Source: Coleophoma eucalyptorum | Lineage: Eukaryota > Ascomycota > Leotiomycetes > Helotiales > Dermateaceae | NCBI GenBank assembly: GCA_026120035.1 | Contig: JALRME010000036.1 | Location: 248,001 to 312,000, forward strand | Reading direction: 5' to 3' | DNA: 64,000 nt | Shown here: positions 12,656 to 24,829 of the stretch, one piece after another | How positions within the stretch are numbered: the stretch's first letter is position 1 | How the letters are laid out: each line of letters begins with the position of its first letter | Translations under genes and position numbers: made by a program | The notes under the pieces: model-generated | What the model was told of the DNA's origin: nothing | Database searches by the model: none | What the model saw: the letters and a program-made list of their open reading frames with translations, nothing else

Positions 12656-14278
12656 AGCTAGTTAAACTTTTTCGTGTAATTTGTCTTAATGGACGACTTC
12701 GAAAATGGTCCAAGCAGTAAGGAGACAATGGAATATGAGTCCTGGCCATATTATCGCACTTTCACCAGAAGTCGTATCAGGGCCCACTTTACGTATCCAT
12801 CAACCCCCCCCCCCCCCTCGCCTGCATGCTGTTTCCTCCAATAGGCTGCACAATAGCTAACATGTTATCAAGCGCCCATAGACTTGTACATCGAGATGCA
12901 ACTCATTTGTTATGTTATAATGATAGACTAAATCAGGCTACCTCGTGTTCTACGCATTCCCAAGGATTTACTCGCTGCCTCTAGCAATCACCCATGCTTA
13001 TTTATCCACTTTACAACCAACAAAGAGTAAGTTTTAAAAAACACTCACTTGGGAGGGGGGGGGGAGGTCACGAGGGAAAGATAACAACAGGAAATAAATG
13101 ACATGCCCTACCTCACAGGAATTTATGAGAGATTGAAAATTTCTCCACCGCATTATATAGTTTAAGTATAATGAATCTACTAGCAGAGAGCATCAGTCCC
13201 ACACCAATAGTTGATATGATAAAAGCGTTGAGAGAAGCAGGGTCTACAGAATATATTCATCTAACAAATGATTAGAACATGGAGTCTCATGCTAGACTTG
13301 ATAATCCAAGATGAGCTGGGTATTGGAAAACCAGAAACCTAAAACGAACATAACAATCTGACCCAGAGCCGAGGCCTGATATTTAATTCTGGCTTGTCAT
13401 AGGGATCAGTTTTAATCACCAGACTAAGTCATCGGGTCTAAATATTTTAATCTTTCGAAGATTCTTGCTTGCCTATGGTAGGCTGTTTTGGCAAAATTCC
13501 AACTCGCTTCAGCACTTACTGCAAAACAATCAATGCCTAGGCACAATAGCAAGGCAATCGGGCAATAACAATGAATAACCGATCTATCGAGCCATTGACC
13601 ACAATGAATCCTTCTCTTTCAGTGTATGTTGAGATTTTCCCAAGTATTCGTTAAAACCTGCGCCTGTCCCTAACCTTCTTCTCTGTCACTACAGATCCAC
13701 AACATGTTAGACCAAGGTTAGATCAAGCAACAAAGCACTCTGATTTCTCAAAGTAATACACCTTTTCCTGGTTCAATTCCTTGACCAAGGGCTTAAGATC
13801 AATCGCATTGCTACTTGCTTGCACAATCCAAAAGATCTTTCACAGAGGTGTCCCTGCGTCCCTTGCATGAGAAACACATTCCAATTGCGCCCCCAAAACC
13901 ACTCACAAGGTAAATTTGTCATTTCAGAAACGCGAGCGAACACAAACACATACGCTTAGATAACCCTTGGAACAGTTCGGGTTCTCAAGGACTTAGCATG
14001 TGCCACACCTGTCCCAAACTTCGATCGCTTTCGAAATCCAACAAAAGGACGCTGCCGCAGCATTCCAACCGACCCTCCATATTCTGGCAAAGCTGCACCA
14101 AAAAACTGCCCCAGAAAAATTTCACCACATCTAGGAAATCTGTAGAAATGGCACTCTTGAGGGACGACTGAACCGTTTTCCATTTGCTCGCTAGTGTGCG
14201 TGATCGGGTACCTGCAGCAGCGCTGAAGGCATTTTTTGGAAGAGGTGAACTAAGGAAGTTGCTCATATCCAGGGAGAG
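12656..14278. other. Intergenic, AT-rich, with poly-C and poly-G runs
   Basis: About 1.6 kb with no convincing gene. It is more AT-rich than its surroundings. It contains a 14-base C run and, ~240 bases on, a 10-base G run. Short frames at 13956-14455 on the minus strand look like chance. Confidence 0.55.
12804..12817. repeat. Poly-C tract (14)
   Basis: Uninterrupted run of 14 C in AT-rich intergenic DNA; a 10-base G run lies at 13055-13064. Confidence 0.9.
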
Positions 14279-15712
14279 ATGGCACATCATCGCCCTAGAC
14301 TGACGAGGCGTAATTTGAAGCGGTTGTCGAAGGCTGATATAAACCAGATCACTGTGTTGGGGCCCGAAGCGAGGGAGAAGAAGAAAGGCTGGAAGTTGGC
14401 AGCATCGGACACGGAGGAGTTCTTCGGTGCGTGGAATATGTCTTCTGGAAACCAAAGCTCTCCATCAGAAACAGGCATCATTTTTTCTACGAATATTGTC
14501 GAAGCATGGTTCCGGCAATGTGAAGAGTCTTTGGTGAGGAAGGACGACGGTAGCACTGATTCTGTGGTTTCGGTCTACCAGCATAAGGCCAAACGAAGGC
14601 CGGATTCTGATGTCGGGGATTGGAAGCCGATTCCAAGACGCAGAATCTCTCGCTTCTCAACCAAAATTTCTTCTTCAAAGGGCCAAAAGGTTCATTCGGA
14701 GATTCCATCAGGCCAGGGGGAAATCCCACGAAACTCTTCGCAGAAAAAGAGAGCTGGACAGAGTCAAGATCACGTGTATGATGAACCTGCTTCACGTCTG
14801 AGTCTGTACAAGAAGAAGTACGACGTGACGTTGCAGTATGCTAGGAGACTTCTCCCTACTCAGAGGCAGCGCAAGAACATGGACATGCTAATGTCTGGGG
14901 GACGAAGTCCAGGCCCAAAAGCAAATGCTTCAAGATATCGTTTCAGCGTTTGGGATGGGAAAGTCAGAGATATCGATACGGACTCAGCTAGCATCAGCGA
15001 AGGGGAGATTGCTGAATCGTCTCGTCTACTATCCTCTCCGATCGGAAAGGAAGAAGCCATTACTCCACAGACAATGACTTCATCGCCGTCAAGTCTCAGC
15101 TCATCACGAGAAATCCCTACAGCTTTTTCACAAACGCCCAAAATAAATTTACCTTATCAGGAGATTCTAAGAGGTGGAAAATCGCATTTCCTGGATTCAG
15201 CCATCTCGGAGACGAAGTCTTCATCTCTCCTTAGCAGCTGCTCATCCGCCACAAACTGGGGAAGCATTCTCAAACAACACATTGCCTCTGAAGTTCGAGA
15301 GGCTAGGACTGACGGTGACAAGAAGTCTGTTAGAGAAATGCCATCGTTTGATTCCACGGCAGAGATCCTTCCTCGTCCAAATGAGAACTTCAGGCTACCA
15401 CGGCTGCATAGGCAAGTCCAACAGCAAACAGCACAAAGCAAGAAATCCGTTCCTATGGTAAAGCATACCACCAGAGTGCTCGCCCAGCGGGAAGGAAACA
15501 TTGTCCATAGACAGCATTCGAACATGGGTCGCAAAGAGAAAAGTAATCCCACGCCACCTCATACGGAGAAGATTTACAAGAGGGCTGAGCTCGAACAGGT
15601 ACGAGACAATACTGAAGCCGAGATGAATCGCCGACGAAGACGAGCTGAAAGGCGAGCTCCACCCACCACCACCACTACCACTACCATTACTACCACCACC
15701 TTTTACCGATAG
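14279..15712 (+). CDS. Hypothetical basic, Ser-rich protein with poly-Thr tail
   Basis: An uninterrupted frame of 477 residues; I do not recognise a family. It starts MAHHRPRLTRRNLKRLSKADINQ and is rich in Ser, Arg and Lys throughout, so mostly disordered and probably nuclear. One segment, DVTLQYARRLLPTQRQRKNM (residues ~180-200), looks helical and amphipathic. The C-terminus has a run of Arg (RRRRRAERR) and then a Thr stretch coded by ACC/ACT triplets before the stop. A frame this long with no introns is unlikely by chance, and its composition is more protein-like than that of the antisense frames. It could be a lineage-specific gene. A missing upstream exon cannot be excluded. Confidence 0.6.
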   Translation: MAHHRPRLTRRNLKRLSKADINQITVLGPEAREKKKGWKLAASDTEEFFGAWNMSSGNQSSPSETGIIFSTNIVEAWFRQCEESLVRKDDGSTDSVVSVYQHKAKRRPDSDVGDWKPIPRRRISRFSTKISSSKGQKVHSEIPSGQGEIPRNSSQKKRAGQSQDHVYDEPASRLSLYKKKYDVTLQYARRLLPTQRQRKNMDMLMSGGRSPGPKANASRYRFSVWDGKVRDIDTDSASISEGEIAESSRLLSSPIGKEEAITPQTMTSSPSSLSSSREIPTAFSQTPKINLPYQEILRGGKSHFLDSAISETKSSSLLSSCSSATNWGSILKQHIASEVREARTDGDKKSVREMPSFDSTAEILPRPNENFRLPRLHRQVQQQTAQSKKSVPMVKHTTRVLAQREGNIVHRQHSNMGRKEKSNPTPPHTEKIYKRAELEQVRDNTEAEMNRRRRRAERRAPPTTTTTTTITTTTFYR

Positions 15713-16280
15713 AATAAAAATTTGGACGACAAGGAAATGAATACACATAACGAATTAATTCGTTGTTACTTGGCTCTGATTCGAATCGATAATTTTTGGT
15801 CTTATAAGCTTTGCTTGGTAGATAGCAACCTTGCTAGATAGAAAATTATCCTTGTTTAGAAAAGTCGCTCGGCATGTTACAAACAAGACTCGAATTTATA
15901 AAAGCTGCTACTCCGTGATTATACTTGGACAATTATTCTGGATGAGCCAAACCGCACTAGCGAGAATATCCCAAGTTTCCTCCATGATTCAGCACTCCAG
16001 ATGCTGCCAACTTAGCTGCTGAACTCCAAGTGTTTTAAAAAGGGAAGGGAGAGTGGTAGTTGAATCAATTCAGGCCACTAAACTTGCGCATTGAGCCTCG
16101 GGTTCTTGGTAGATAGAAGCCATATTACTCCCACGGTTACAGTTGCATAGCGACGGTGTCTGAGGTCGAAATACCTCCGTGCTTGGTGCAAGGTGATAAA
16201 AATGAGTCTTCAAGATGTGTCTCATAGACAATCCTCGAGCAGAACATCAACTGACAGATTTGAAAATATTCCAAGTAAAA
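15713..16280. other. Intergenic between convergent genes
   Basis: About 570 AT-rich bases, presumably 3' untranslated sequence of both neighbours. Nothing else seen. Confidence 0.6.
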
Positions 16281-17294
16281 TCACTTTAAGAAACTTCCAT
16301 TACTCTTAGCCAGCTGCTCGTCGTAATACCCCTGGAAAGCAAGCCAGCCCTTCTCGGAAGCTAGATTGACATTAGTAAGAAACCCATATTGCAATATAGC
16401 TGCACACATACTTCCGACGTTCTGATATGTATAGGCCGCCTCTTCCTCTGGGATGAATTTCTTAGGATGGCCTGACCCAGCGCTTGCAGCGTCGACCAAA
16501 AGCTGCGCATGGCAGGTCTTATCCAAGCTAATGAACCAAAAAGCAGCCTCGTCCACACTTTTGCCTACGGTCAAGAGGCCATGGTTCTGCAAGATACATG
16601 CTTTGGCGTTGCCCAAGTATTTTGCAATCTGCTTCCCTTCCTCGCGGTCGAGGACGATGCCACCGAATTGTGGGTATACGGAATGTGATTTGTAGAAGCG
16701 TAGTGCGTCTTGGGTTATCATGTCGAGTTCGCGGCCGAAGACTGAGAAGGCTTTACCGTAGACTGAGTGCGCATGGCATGCAGCATGGACGTCGGGGCGA
16801 GCTTTGTGGACTGGCTGCGCGTTAGCAATATTTCAATGGCTGATCTAGCACCGCCTGCATACTCTCCGAGTGAATGGCAAATGCCGCGGCATTTATGGGT
16901 TCATCGCCTTCTACTACATCGCCATCCTCGTTCACCAAGATCAGATCCGAGACGTGGATTTGCGAGAAGTGCTGCGAGAGTGGATTGAGCCAGAAATGAT
17001 CGGTTAGGATAGGATCGCGGACACTGATATGGCCCGCGACTCCCTCGTCGAATCCGCGTTCCTACAAATGATCAATGCCATGTCGGTATAAAAAGATTGA
17101 AGGTTGACTGTTACAGCAAATATGCGGAAAGCTGCAGCAAGATGCTGCTTGCGGTACAGACGCTCCTCCTCTAAGCTCGCGAATTCGGGGTATGATCGGA
17201 TCTTAAGCTTCTTTCCTGATACCGTCTTCCCTAATGCTCCGAGTCGTGCATTGCCCTCGGACTCGCCAACGAGTTCTGTTGCTGTTGGTGCCAT
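16281..17294 (-). CDS. Class II aldolase/adducin N-terminal domain protein
   Basis: Three exons, right to left: 17115-17294, 16863-17061, 16281-16810; 302 residues. After a ~40-residue lead the aldolase II fold runs to the end: RGFDEGVAGHISVRDP, FWLNPLSQHFSQI, LILVNEDGDVVEG, AAFAIHSEIHKARPDVHAACHAHS with the zinc-ligand pair His139/His141, and the third His in LQNHGLLTVG. In bacteria this family holds fuculose-1-phosphate aldolase and ribulose-phosphate 4-epimerase; fungal stand-alone members of this size are mostly uncharacterised. The zinc ligands are kept, so it is probably an active lyase or epimerase on a small sugar or hydroxy-acid. The exon 2-3 acceptor was placed after GCCAG because that gives the conserved SEIHKARPDV. 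Confidence 0.9.
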
Positions 17295-17545
17295 TGTGAG
17301 TATGATAAGATGAAGAGGAGCAGCTGAAGAATCATGGTAGAGGGGTTGTTTTCCCCCACTCTGGGGTAATTATTTCCAGATTATAGCCGAGGCTGCAAAG
17401 GCCCATTCAGATATCCAGAAATACTAAGCTGTCTCTCCCCGCATCTCTATCTCTGTGGAAATCACAATTCGATCTTCATATTCACTTCCATAAATATCTT
17501 CTATTAGCTACTCTCGCGATGCCTCCTCTATCAACATTCGGCCTT

Positions 17546-19015
17546 CTAAGCCCCTGGTAAATCCGCGACATCAACAACACTGACCCAGATATTCTCCTTA
17601 TTTTCCGAGTAGGCAGTGACCAGCTTGTCTCCAACTTGCACAGCGACAGGGTATGAGAAGCCCTGGTTTTTGTAGTCTGCGAAATCAAATCAGTTTTGAT
17701 GATTCTTCACCTCCTGCGAGTATGGTGAGACATACCTCTAGTGTCTGGAACGATGTTAGAAGAAGCATTTGTCCTCAATACTCCTATACTCTTGTAGGAC
17801 AAGTCATCACCACGAGACATAGCAACAGTGAGAGGCTCTCTGATCAGCTCACTGTTGTTCCTTGGGTTAGATATCAGATATCGATCACTGCCACCGGCAA
17901 GTACGCCTAGGAACTGCTTTGTCTTCGCATCTGGAATGTTGGTTTCGAAGATCTACTTTCCTATCAGCATGCCATACTTGCCAGTGGGGAAATTTTGGTG
18001 GAATTCCACGTACCTTATTTCCATATTGCTCCAACAACACAGGATACCAATCCGATCCGCTCGTGGAGTAAGTGATCTCAGTCCAGACTTTTTGGGAATT
18101 GTTCGTCGCGGTAATATCTCTCCAATGTCGCTGCCAATACCCAGGCCCATTAGCAACATCGATCCAAACCGCATGAGTAACCTCTTGCAAACTGGTCGTC
18201 GAGTTCTCAGCATACAGTTCATTATTATACAACCACGCACTCCACGCCGGCACCAAACTCGGCTCGTCCAACAACGCATTCAACGCCGGAGCGCTGTCAC
18301 AGATTTTCATTCCATATTCGGTCCCGTATACCGTCTCATTGTAGAGCGTGATATACGCATACTCAGTCTGGCTCAACCAGCAAGGATCACCAATCGTCAA
18401 GCCATTTCCCGCGATTCTCCTTGCGATCCGCCCGGCGCCTCTGGTCCCCGAACCAATCGTGCCCCAGCAGAAGAAATCCGTCGTCTCACCCACGGCCCAT
18501 ATCTCATTGTCAAGCTCTAGGACTGCCAGGCCTCCAATTGCTCGTTGCCAAATGGCTTCGTTGCACCAGTAGCTGAAGTTAGCGACATTGGTTTGGTTAG
18601 GCAGCAGTGCGGCAGGTAGTATGCTAGCACTGGGAGTCCAGGTATATCCTCCATCATGTGATACGGCGCCCCAGAGTTCCATGCCCATCGAGTCTTCATC
18701 AATCACAGCGCTTGAGTGCACGAGGTAGACTGTGTCTCCCACGGCGAGGAGGGCTGGGTGGTGTGCATACTGAGTAGATTTTTAGCGACGGAGCAAGTGA
18801 GGTTGCGAATGAAGCGTGCTTACTGTTCGACCAAGTGCGCTTCCATTGTAGATCAAAACCTCCTTCTCGACTGAGATTTGCTCCCATCCTGCATACAATG
18901 TATCCGAGTAATTCAGCGCTGGCGTAACTTGCCAATATTGCTCCGGAGGGAGAAGCGTGGAGACCCCTGAGAGCGAGAGCGAGAGCATGAACAGAAAACG
19001 AGAAAGGTACAACAT
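17546..19015 (-). CDS. Secreted BNR/Asp-box (sialidase-like) protein
   Basis: Four exons, right to left: 18824-19015, 18014-18769, 17736-17952, 17546-17676; 431 residues. I chose the Met at 19015 because it starts a clean signal peptide (MLYLSRFLFMLSLSLSGVST); an in-frame Met 21 codons upstream would put charged residues before it. A clear Asp-box, SHDGGYTW, is preceded by HPALLAVGDTVYLVHSS, the layout of a six-bladed beta-propeller of the sialidase superfamily. A second similar segment is GSDWYPVLLEQYGNK. Several N-glycosylation sequons (NQTN, NFS, NETV, NNS) agree with secretion. The Arg triad of true sialidases cannot be assigned by eye, so it may be another glycosidase or a binding protein. 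The neighbour at 16281-17294 lies in tandem on the same strand. Confidence 0.8.
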
Positions 19016-20865
19016 GATGGCTTTGGCCCTTTCATAGTACAAAATGCCATCACTATATAGTCGCAATATACCCCACAAAATATATATTGTTCGCGCTAGT
19101 ACCTTGGTATAAAAACCCAGATGGTCGAGTCCGATTGAGGTAACGTTGCATTGTTGATGCTGGTGAGTGGAGAAGGAGTCACATTATCTTATCACCTCAA
19201 GATCTGAAGGAAGCAAAAGTGGAAACGTTCGTCTTGAGGAACTCGTCTCTGTATTTGACTTTTTGGTGCTACATGTTTGTACTTCACCTTATCTGGGTGC
19301 CACAATCCCTCTCTCTTTGTTCTCAAAGCATCTTTCGCTCCTCCTTGCGAAAGACTGAGCATTCCTTTATCGCTTGGAAATAAGAGGCTTCCTGGATTGA
19401 TGAGTAGCACTTGCTAGCAGACCTCCCTCTAACGGAAGGTTTGGTGGATAGTCTTACTCTTGGCTCGAATTTCTCCGAGGCTACAAGAGAAATTTCGAGA
19501 AAAAGACAATCTGCTTATCACCATCTGCAATGACTAGAGAGCCAAGCAGAACATTGTACACTTTAAAAGAGGAAGAAAGCGCAAGGAAGACCAGAGCTCG
19601 CAAGAAATGGAGTACCAGGAACGACTTCGTTCGAGGCATTCGCGAAAATGAATACTTTCTTTCCATTGGTGCTCGAAAAATCCAATAATTCTCCACTGAC
19701 CTGTTTGAAGCGACATCTCACACGATATAGTCACCATCGAAGGCCCATCCCAGCCGAACAGCAGAAACATTCTTCTCTCCAAACACGATTATAAAAAGTC
19801 CTCGCCCAAGACTTTTGGCTCCCGATGGCTTCCCAAGAAAATGCCCAGCAAGCTGTCCCTGAAAAAGCCAACGGAAGATTTATAGTGGCGTGTTCTGGCA
19901 TGCGTTGCCAAGCGGCTTGGTAACGGGCGAGGGAGTCGAAAGCTTAATATAACGGCGACGCAATTGTGAACCCCCCTTCGTCCGGTTGCAGCACCTCCCC
20001 CGCGAAAAAATACCCCAACGCATTGTGCTGGACCCTTCAGAATATGCTCCTCAAGGATTTCGTATGTACCGCTTGCGAGCTTTCTATGGGGAATTACCAG
20101 GGGGCTAGGTATGCAATACCTCGCTGTTCTGTAAAAGGTATGGAGGTTCGATTCAGCCGGATGGGCCTGCTCTGCGGATGAGCGGATGGGAGACATGGAC
20201 TGATGAGTGAGAAGCGTAGCGTGGACGGTTCGTATTTGACGACGGTGTAACGGCTGCGATAAGAAAGTCATGCCACTGGAGAGGATGCGGAGAATCAGAC
20301 GAGTCAGGACGGATGTTGTGGGGAATGTTGGGGTATAGCGAGGTGAGATATGTTACGCACTTAAGATGAGGTTGTTTTGGGAGGGCAGTTCTTCATTGCA
20401 TTGGACGTACGTATACGTATACAGGAAATTGAATTGGCGCAGATGTTGCTTGAAACTAGGACTCGTGCTTTCCATCTCGTATGTCCCAACCCTGACAAGA
20501 GCCATGATTACCTCCCTAAACCATGCCGAGCAAAGATACGACGACTTGGCTTTCTCAACCAAGTGGAGATTGAATGCTACCCACTCCCAGCACTGCCCAA
20601 ATTGCAGCTCGCCTTTTCTCGAAATACCGCGAATGACCCAACGCACCGTGCCTTGTCGACATAAGCGACAAATATACAGTACTACTCAAGATCCTGCACA
20701 AGTCGAGCGAACAGGAAAAGAGACCGTAGCTGGCTCGAACACACATGGCACGCACAGTACATGCACTCACATGCTTGTCGATCACGTACGAGGAGAATCC
20801 CAACCATCAAATTTCCCAAGATGTCGGAATTTTCGATCTCCTTGTGCTTTTTGATCTTTCCAAAA

Positions 20866-20893
20866 TTTATTATTATTATTATTATTATTATTT
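20866..20893. repeat. (ATT)n microsatellite
   Basis: About nine ATT units, followed by T runs and further AT-only sequence to ~20925. Confidence 0.9.
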
Positions 20894-23399
20894 TTTTGCT
20901 ATTATTTTTTAAATTATTTTTCCTTTGTTGCAGCCTTTTGTGTTCAACGACCAAGCACACAAATGCAGTGCGAGGTAAGGCCCTGGTACGAAATCGCGAA
21001 TCTAGTGGTGGATGAACAAAGCTCCCGGTGCCCGTCTTAGTAGAGGTACGGAAGGACTTTACTCCTTCTTCTAAACTCCGTGCCGGCGGTGCCTTTACGA
21101 GGGTTTCTGTTGGATAGGACGGGGAGCTTGGAAATTTCACTCGGCCTGACCTGAGATTTGTTCCCCTTGGCGCTTCCTGCAATAATCCACTACTGCGATC
21201 TACTAGTTGGAATCCGGAGCACAAGAGAGCGAATGGACTAGAGGCCCAAAACACACGGAGTCGAGTGAAATGCGAGTCCGGAACTAATATGCTGTTCGGT
21301 TCATTGCGGACTTGACTCCATATTGACTCCATAAGGTAGTATATAAGCAGGCTAAGGTCATGCCTTGTGCGATTGCGGGGTTTAGCTGGTAACGAGACAC
21401 GATCAGCCAGCCTCGTGGAGTGTAATGAATCATGAATAGAAGAGAACTCTGTTGGTCTCGTGCACTACTTTACGGGTTGATCATCCAAACGAACGATGAC
21501 TGGCGAAAAGGTAGGTGCGCAGCAATGACATGACCTTGTCAGAAGAGAGTTTCGATTTGACCGTTTCCTGGAGATACTTGCGGCCGGTGGCTTTTGCCGA
21601 GTCGACATTCTGGGGACTAGGTCGCACTTGTTGTGTAGGGCCACGCCGGTCTGGGATCTGGGACTTAGGCTAGGGATCTCTCTGTGCAGTTCCGAAAACG
21701 ATCGATGCGCTTGCGAATGAGATAGTGTGGAAGAAAAAGAAGAAGAAGGCGGCGCACTGTGCGCTTTTGTTGTGGCGGGACACAGAAGGTAGCTTCTGGT
21801 GTCAGGCAAACGATGACTGCAGCGGTTATGTATCTCGGGTGTGGTAACTGCATGCCATGCTCACAACAAACGCTGCGCCCATGTAAGGCACGGCTGAAAC
21901 GTAATCAACCTCCGACTCCACAGCAAATGCTCAGATTCTGAGGGAAATAGAAAAGTACAGTCAAGTTGGAGAGATTGTGGGCGTACAAGGATGCATCCGG
22001 GGAAGAGGGACGACGTGGATTTGAAATATGCTGGGGTACAGTACGAATAGTGTTGGCTGGCGGATGGCCTTGGCTGCTACTTGGGGTGCCGCTCTGGGGT
22101 ATTCGCCATTCTCCTCAGCCATAACTCTCAAGATAAACAAACCCATTTGGGTCAGTCTCGCCTATGACGACGTTCAGAAAAGCTATGCGTCCAAACCTTT
22201 CTAGGCGTGCGTAGGAACGCCATGCATGCATGACCTACCGGTTGATGGTGTTGCCAAGGTGGTAACGTACATACCTTATTTCACTCGCTCGCGACATAAG
22301 CCTCGGGGCTTTGCTTTGCTTTACTTTTGTTTTCTTTGCCTTGCTTTTATCCGAAAGAGCGAACTCTAGTCGGCATAGATGGTTCGAACCTGGCTGCATT
22401 CCCGACTCCTAACTCCTAACGCTCGATGTTAACTCGAGGAGGAAAACCATTTGTAATATGATGTAAACCCCCTTCAGAAGCGAGGTTCTATGGATGGTGC
22501 AGCCCAAAGCAGCCTGGCGGGGCGATCGTCTAACACTTTCCGTCACTGGCCACCACACGGATGCATTCTGATTATCCGTCACGAAGGTCACCTCGGCTTG
22601 TTGCTCCCTATGATTCTATGCTCCTATGTTCTCATCGGTCGCGTTCCCAAGCCTAGTGTTGCTAGCACTTGCTCTGCTGACAACTGCCGAGGCCCTGCCC
22701 GTACGGGAAAACTGAGGCCCAATTCCAATGATCATCCGTGAACCGTAGTTATCCCTCCTTTGCTCCATCTACTATGTGTCCCGTGGTTAGGCTTCGGCTG
22801 CAACGGTCGCGGCGCCCATCATTATATCTATCGAATTCCACAAGCATTCGTCAGAAGAGCGCAGTGGTATTTACTCATTGGCGTCTAGGATAAATGCAAA
22901 GGTAAAAAGGGGACAGAGACAAGGTCGCCCGGGGGTGGATGATGGACATATTGCTGGCCCATTGGAGTTTAGCGTGAGTCCGGCAAGTTGCAAGAATCAA
23001 CCATTATTTGGCCAAAGGATGTGAAGTTGGAGCTCAAGAGCTGGAGAGAAGAGCAAAGTATGAGTTAGTGGCAGTAGTGATGCGGCACGTTGATTATCCA
23101 GAAGCTCTTTGTCATTGTGTCCCCTCCCCTTCCCCATGCTCTATCCATGTCCGGACCCATGCCCATGCCCCAAAAAAAGCTTGCATGCAGGTGGGTGGGT
23201 GGAGCATCCAGCACTGGGATCTCAGCTTCGTTCCCGTTAAGATTCACACATCCTTCTCCTCGTCTCTTCTCTGCTCGCCTCTCACCTGCTGCACAGTAAT
23301 TCCGAGTCTCAAGCTCCGTGTCCGTTGCTCCAGCTCCAGCTTCCATTCCCTGTCTTTGTCTGGCCTCGGCGGCCAATTGATCCAACTAGCCCTCAGCCA

Positions 23400-23700
23400 T
23401 TACCCATTTCACGTTTCCCTTTCCCATTCCCGCTCCTCCCCTCCCCCCCAGGTCAAAAAGAGATGGTTTCTCTTTCATGACCCATATTCCAACCCATGAC
23501 CCTGGTCTTGGTCTTTGCTTGGCTCCTCAACGTGCTAAGGCATCATCTACCTCTACCTCCTCCATTCCTACCTGCAAGCTACTCCCATCCATCGGTCCTA
23601 GCCTTGCGCTCTCTTGCACAACTCACCTATATCTTCCCCTCCCTCCCCCTCACTTCTTTTTTTTTCTCCCATTCGTCTCCGCAACCAGTTCCACCGAAGG
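23400..23700 (+). promoter_or_regulatory. CT-rich promoter/leader tract of the transporter gene
   Basis: Plus-strand sequence is strongly pyrimidine-rich (runs such as CTCCCCTCCCCCCCAGG, and the C/T runs at 23636-23670). Such tracts often lie just before transcription starts of highly expressed genes in filamentous ascomycetes. The start codon follows at 23824. Confidence 0.45.
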
Positions 23701-23823
23701 CTATACGAGCACGCATCTATTGAAACAGGCTGGTTGAAGTAGCTCCCTAGCGCCCATACTCATATCACCTGCGCTTCTTGCAACGCCTATCTTGTTTTCC
23801 TGTTCATTGGTAACTACGAAAAA

Positions 23824-24829
23824 ATGGCTACAACAACAGAAGCTACAGACCAACATCTGAACAAGGAGTATGCGGCTACGGGTCAACAGGATCATGCTCC
23901 GGTCAACGGCACCAATGAAGCTCACCAACGGGTAGGCTATGGCCCTTTTGGAGGAAACCCATTAGCCCGCATGGATACTCACGAGTCGGCACGCTTTCCA
24001 GCATTTGGTGGTGATTTCCAGCCCGGTGCCTACCGACCTCCCAAGAAGTCGATTGCCAACCCTGCGCCCCTGGGATTGAGTGCTTTCGCCTTGACTACTT
24101 TCGTCCTCTCACTCATTAACTTGGACACACGGCATGTTGCAACCCCCAACATTGTGGTTTCTTTGGCATTCGGATATGGAGGTTTGGTTCAGTTGCTCGC
24201 AGGCATGTGGTAAGTTAAATTTTGGGCTGGTGACTGGTTCACAACTAATTAGCCCTCGCTAGGGAAATGGCTGTTGGAAACACTTTTGGTGCTACCGCGC
24301 TCTCATCATATGGAGGCTTCTGGATTTCTTACGCAATCATCTTGACCCCCGGTGGATTTGACATTGTTGCCGCATATACCGTTGACTCGGCCGGCAATGC
24401 GATCCCTGGAGGCGAATTGGCTTTGGAAAACGCACTCGGATTCTTCCTAATCGGATGGTTCATTTTCACCACCATCCTCCTTTTCTGCACCGTACGATCT
24501 ACCGTTGCTTTCTTCTCGCTGTTCTTCACCCTTGATCTCGCCTTCCTCTTCCTCGCCATCGCTAAGTTTCAACCCGGCTCTGCAGATGGACTTAACAAGG
24601 CTGGTGGTGTTTTTGGATTGTTTGCTGCTTTCTTGGCTTGGTATAATGCTTTGGCTGGTATTGCTGATTCATCGTAAGTTTGCCGGAGCTTCCTGAGTTT
24701 TTCAAGTTTTAAATACATGACTAATCCACGTGCAGGAACTCATTCTTCGTTATTCCCGTCGCTCACTTCCCCTGGTCGGACAAAGGCCGCGAGAGAAGAG
24801 GCATCAAGAGCGAGCGCGAGACTGTCTAA
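23824..24829 (+). CDS. GPR1/FUN34/YaaH-family acetate (or ammonium) transporter
   Basis: Three exons (23824-24209, 24263-24673, 24736-24829), 296 residues. A hydrophilic N-terminus of ~75 residues leads to the family motif [13 protein letters not shown] (residues 79-91). Six membrane segments follow: [92 protein letters not shown] and [20 protein letters not shown]. The second signature YGGFW is present. The tail is short and charged ([13 protein letters not shown]). Close fungal relatives are plasma-membrane acetate permeases induced by acetate, or Ato-type proteins linked to ammonium export; sequence alone does not separate them. The residues [12 protein letters not shown] and the NPAPLG motif are complete, so the protein should work. 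Confidence 0.95.

Larger units (their letters stand above)
19016..23823. other. Long gene-free stretch before the transporter gene
   Basis: About 4.8 kb without a supported gene. It includes the sialidase-like gene's promoter (TATATAG near 19054-19060 on the minus strand), an (ATT)n microsatellite at 20866-20893 and, in the last kilobase, long pyrimidine tracts. The longest frames (160 and 216 codons on the minus strand, 163 on the plus) have low-complexity or irregular composition and no recognisable domain. Base composition is not AT-rich and there are no transposon remains. It is probably regulatory and leader sequence of the transporter gene. Confidence 0.5.

Noticed and set aside
20100..20180. 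GGTTCGATTC, a tRNA T-arm-like sequence
   Set aside because: No matching acceptor stem, D-arm or anticodon arm could be drawn around it.
19789..20271. 160-codon frame on the minus strand
   Set aside because: Rich in His, Arg, Ser and Pro without any conserved pattern, and no splice partner seen.
20682..21332. 216-codon frame on the minus strand
   Set aside because: It runs through an ATT microsatellite (poly-Ile) and shows no domain; judged chance.
22380..22450. GGTTCGAACC palindrome, tRNA-like
   Set aside because: No D-loop or cloverleaf on either strand.
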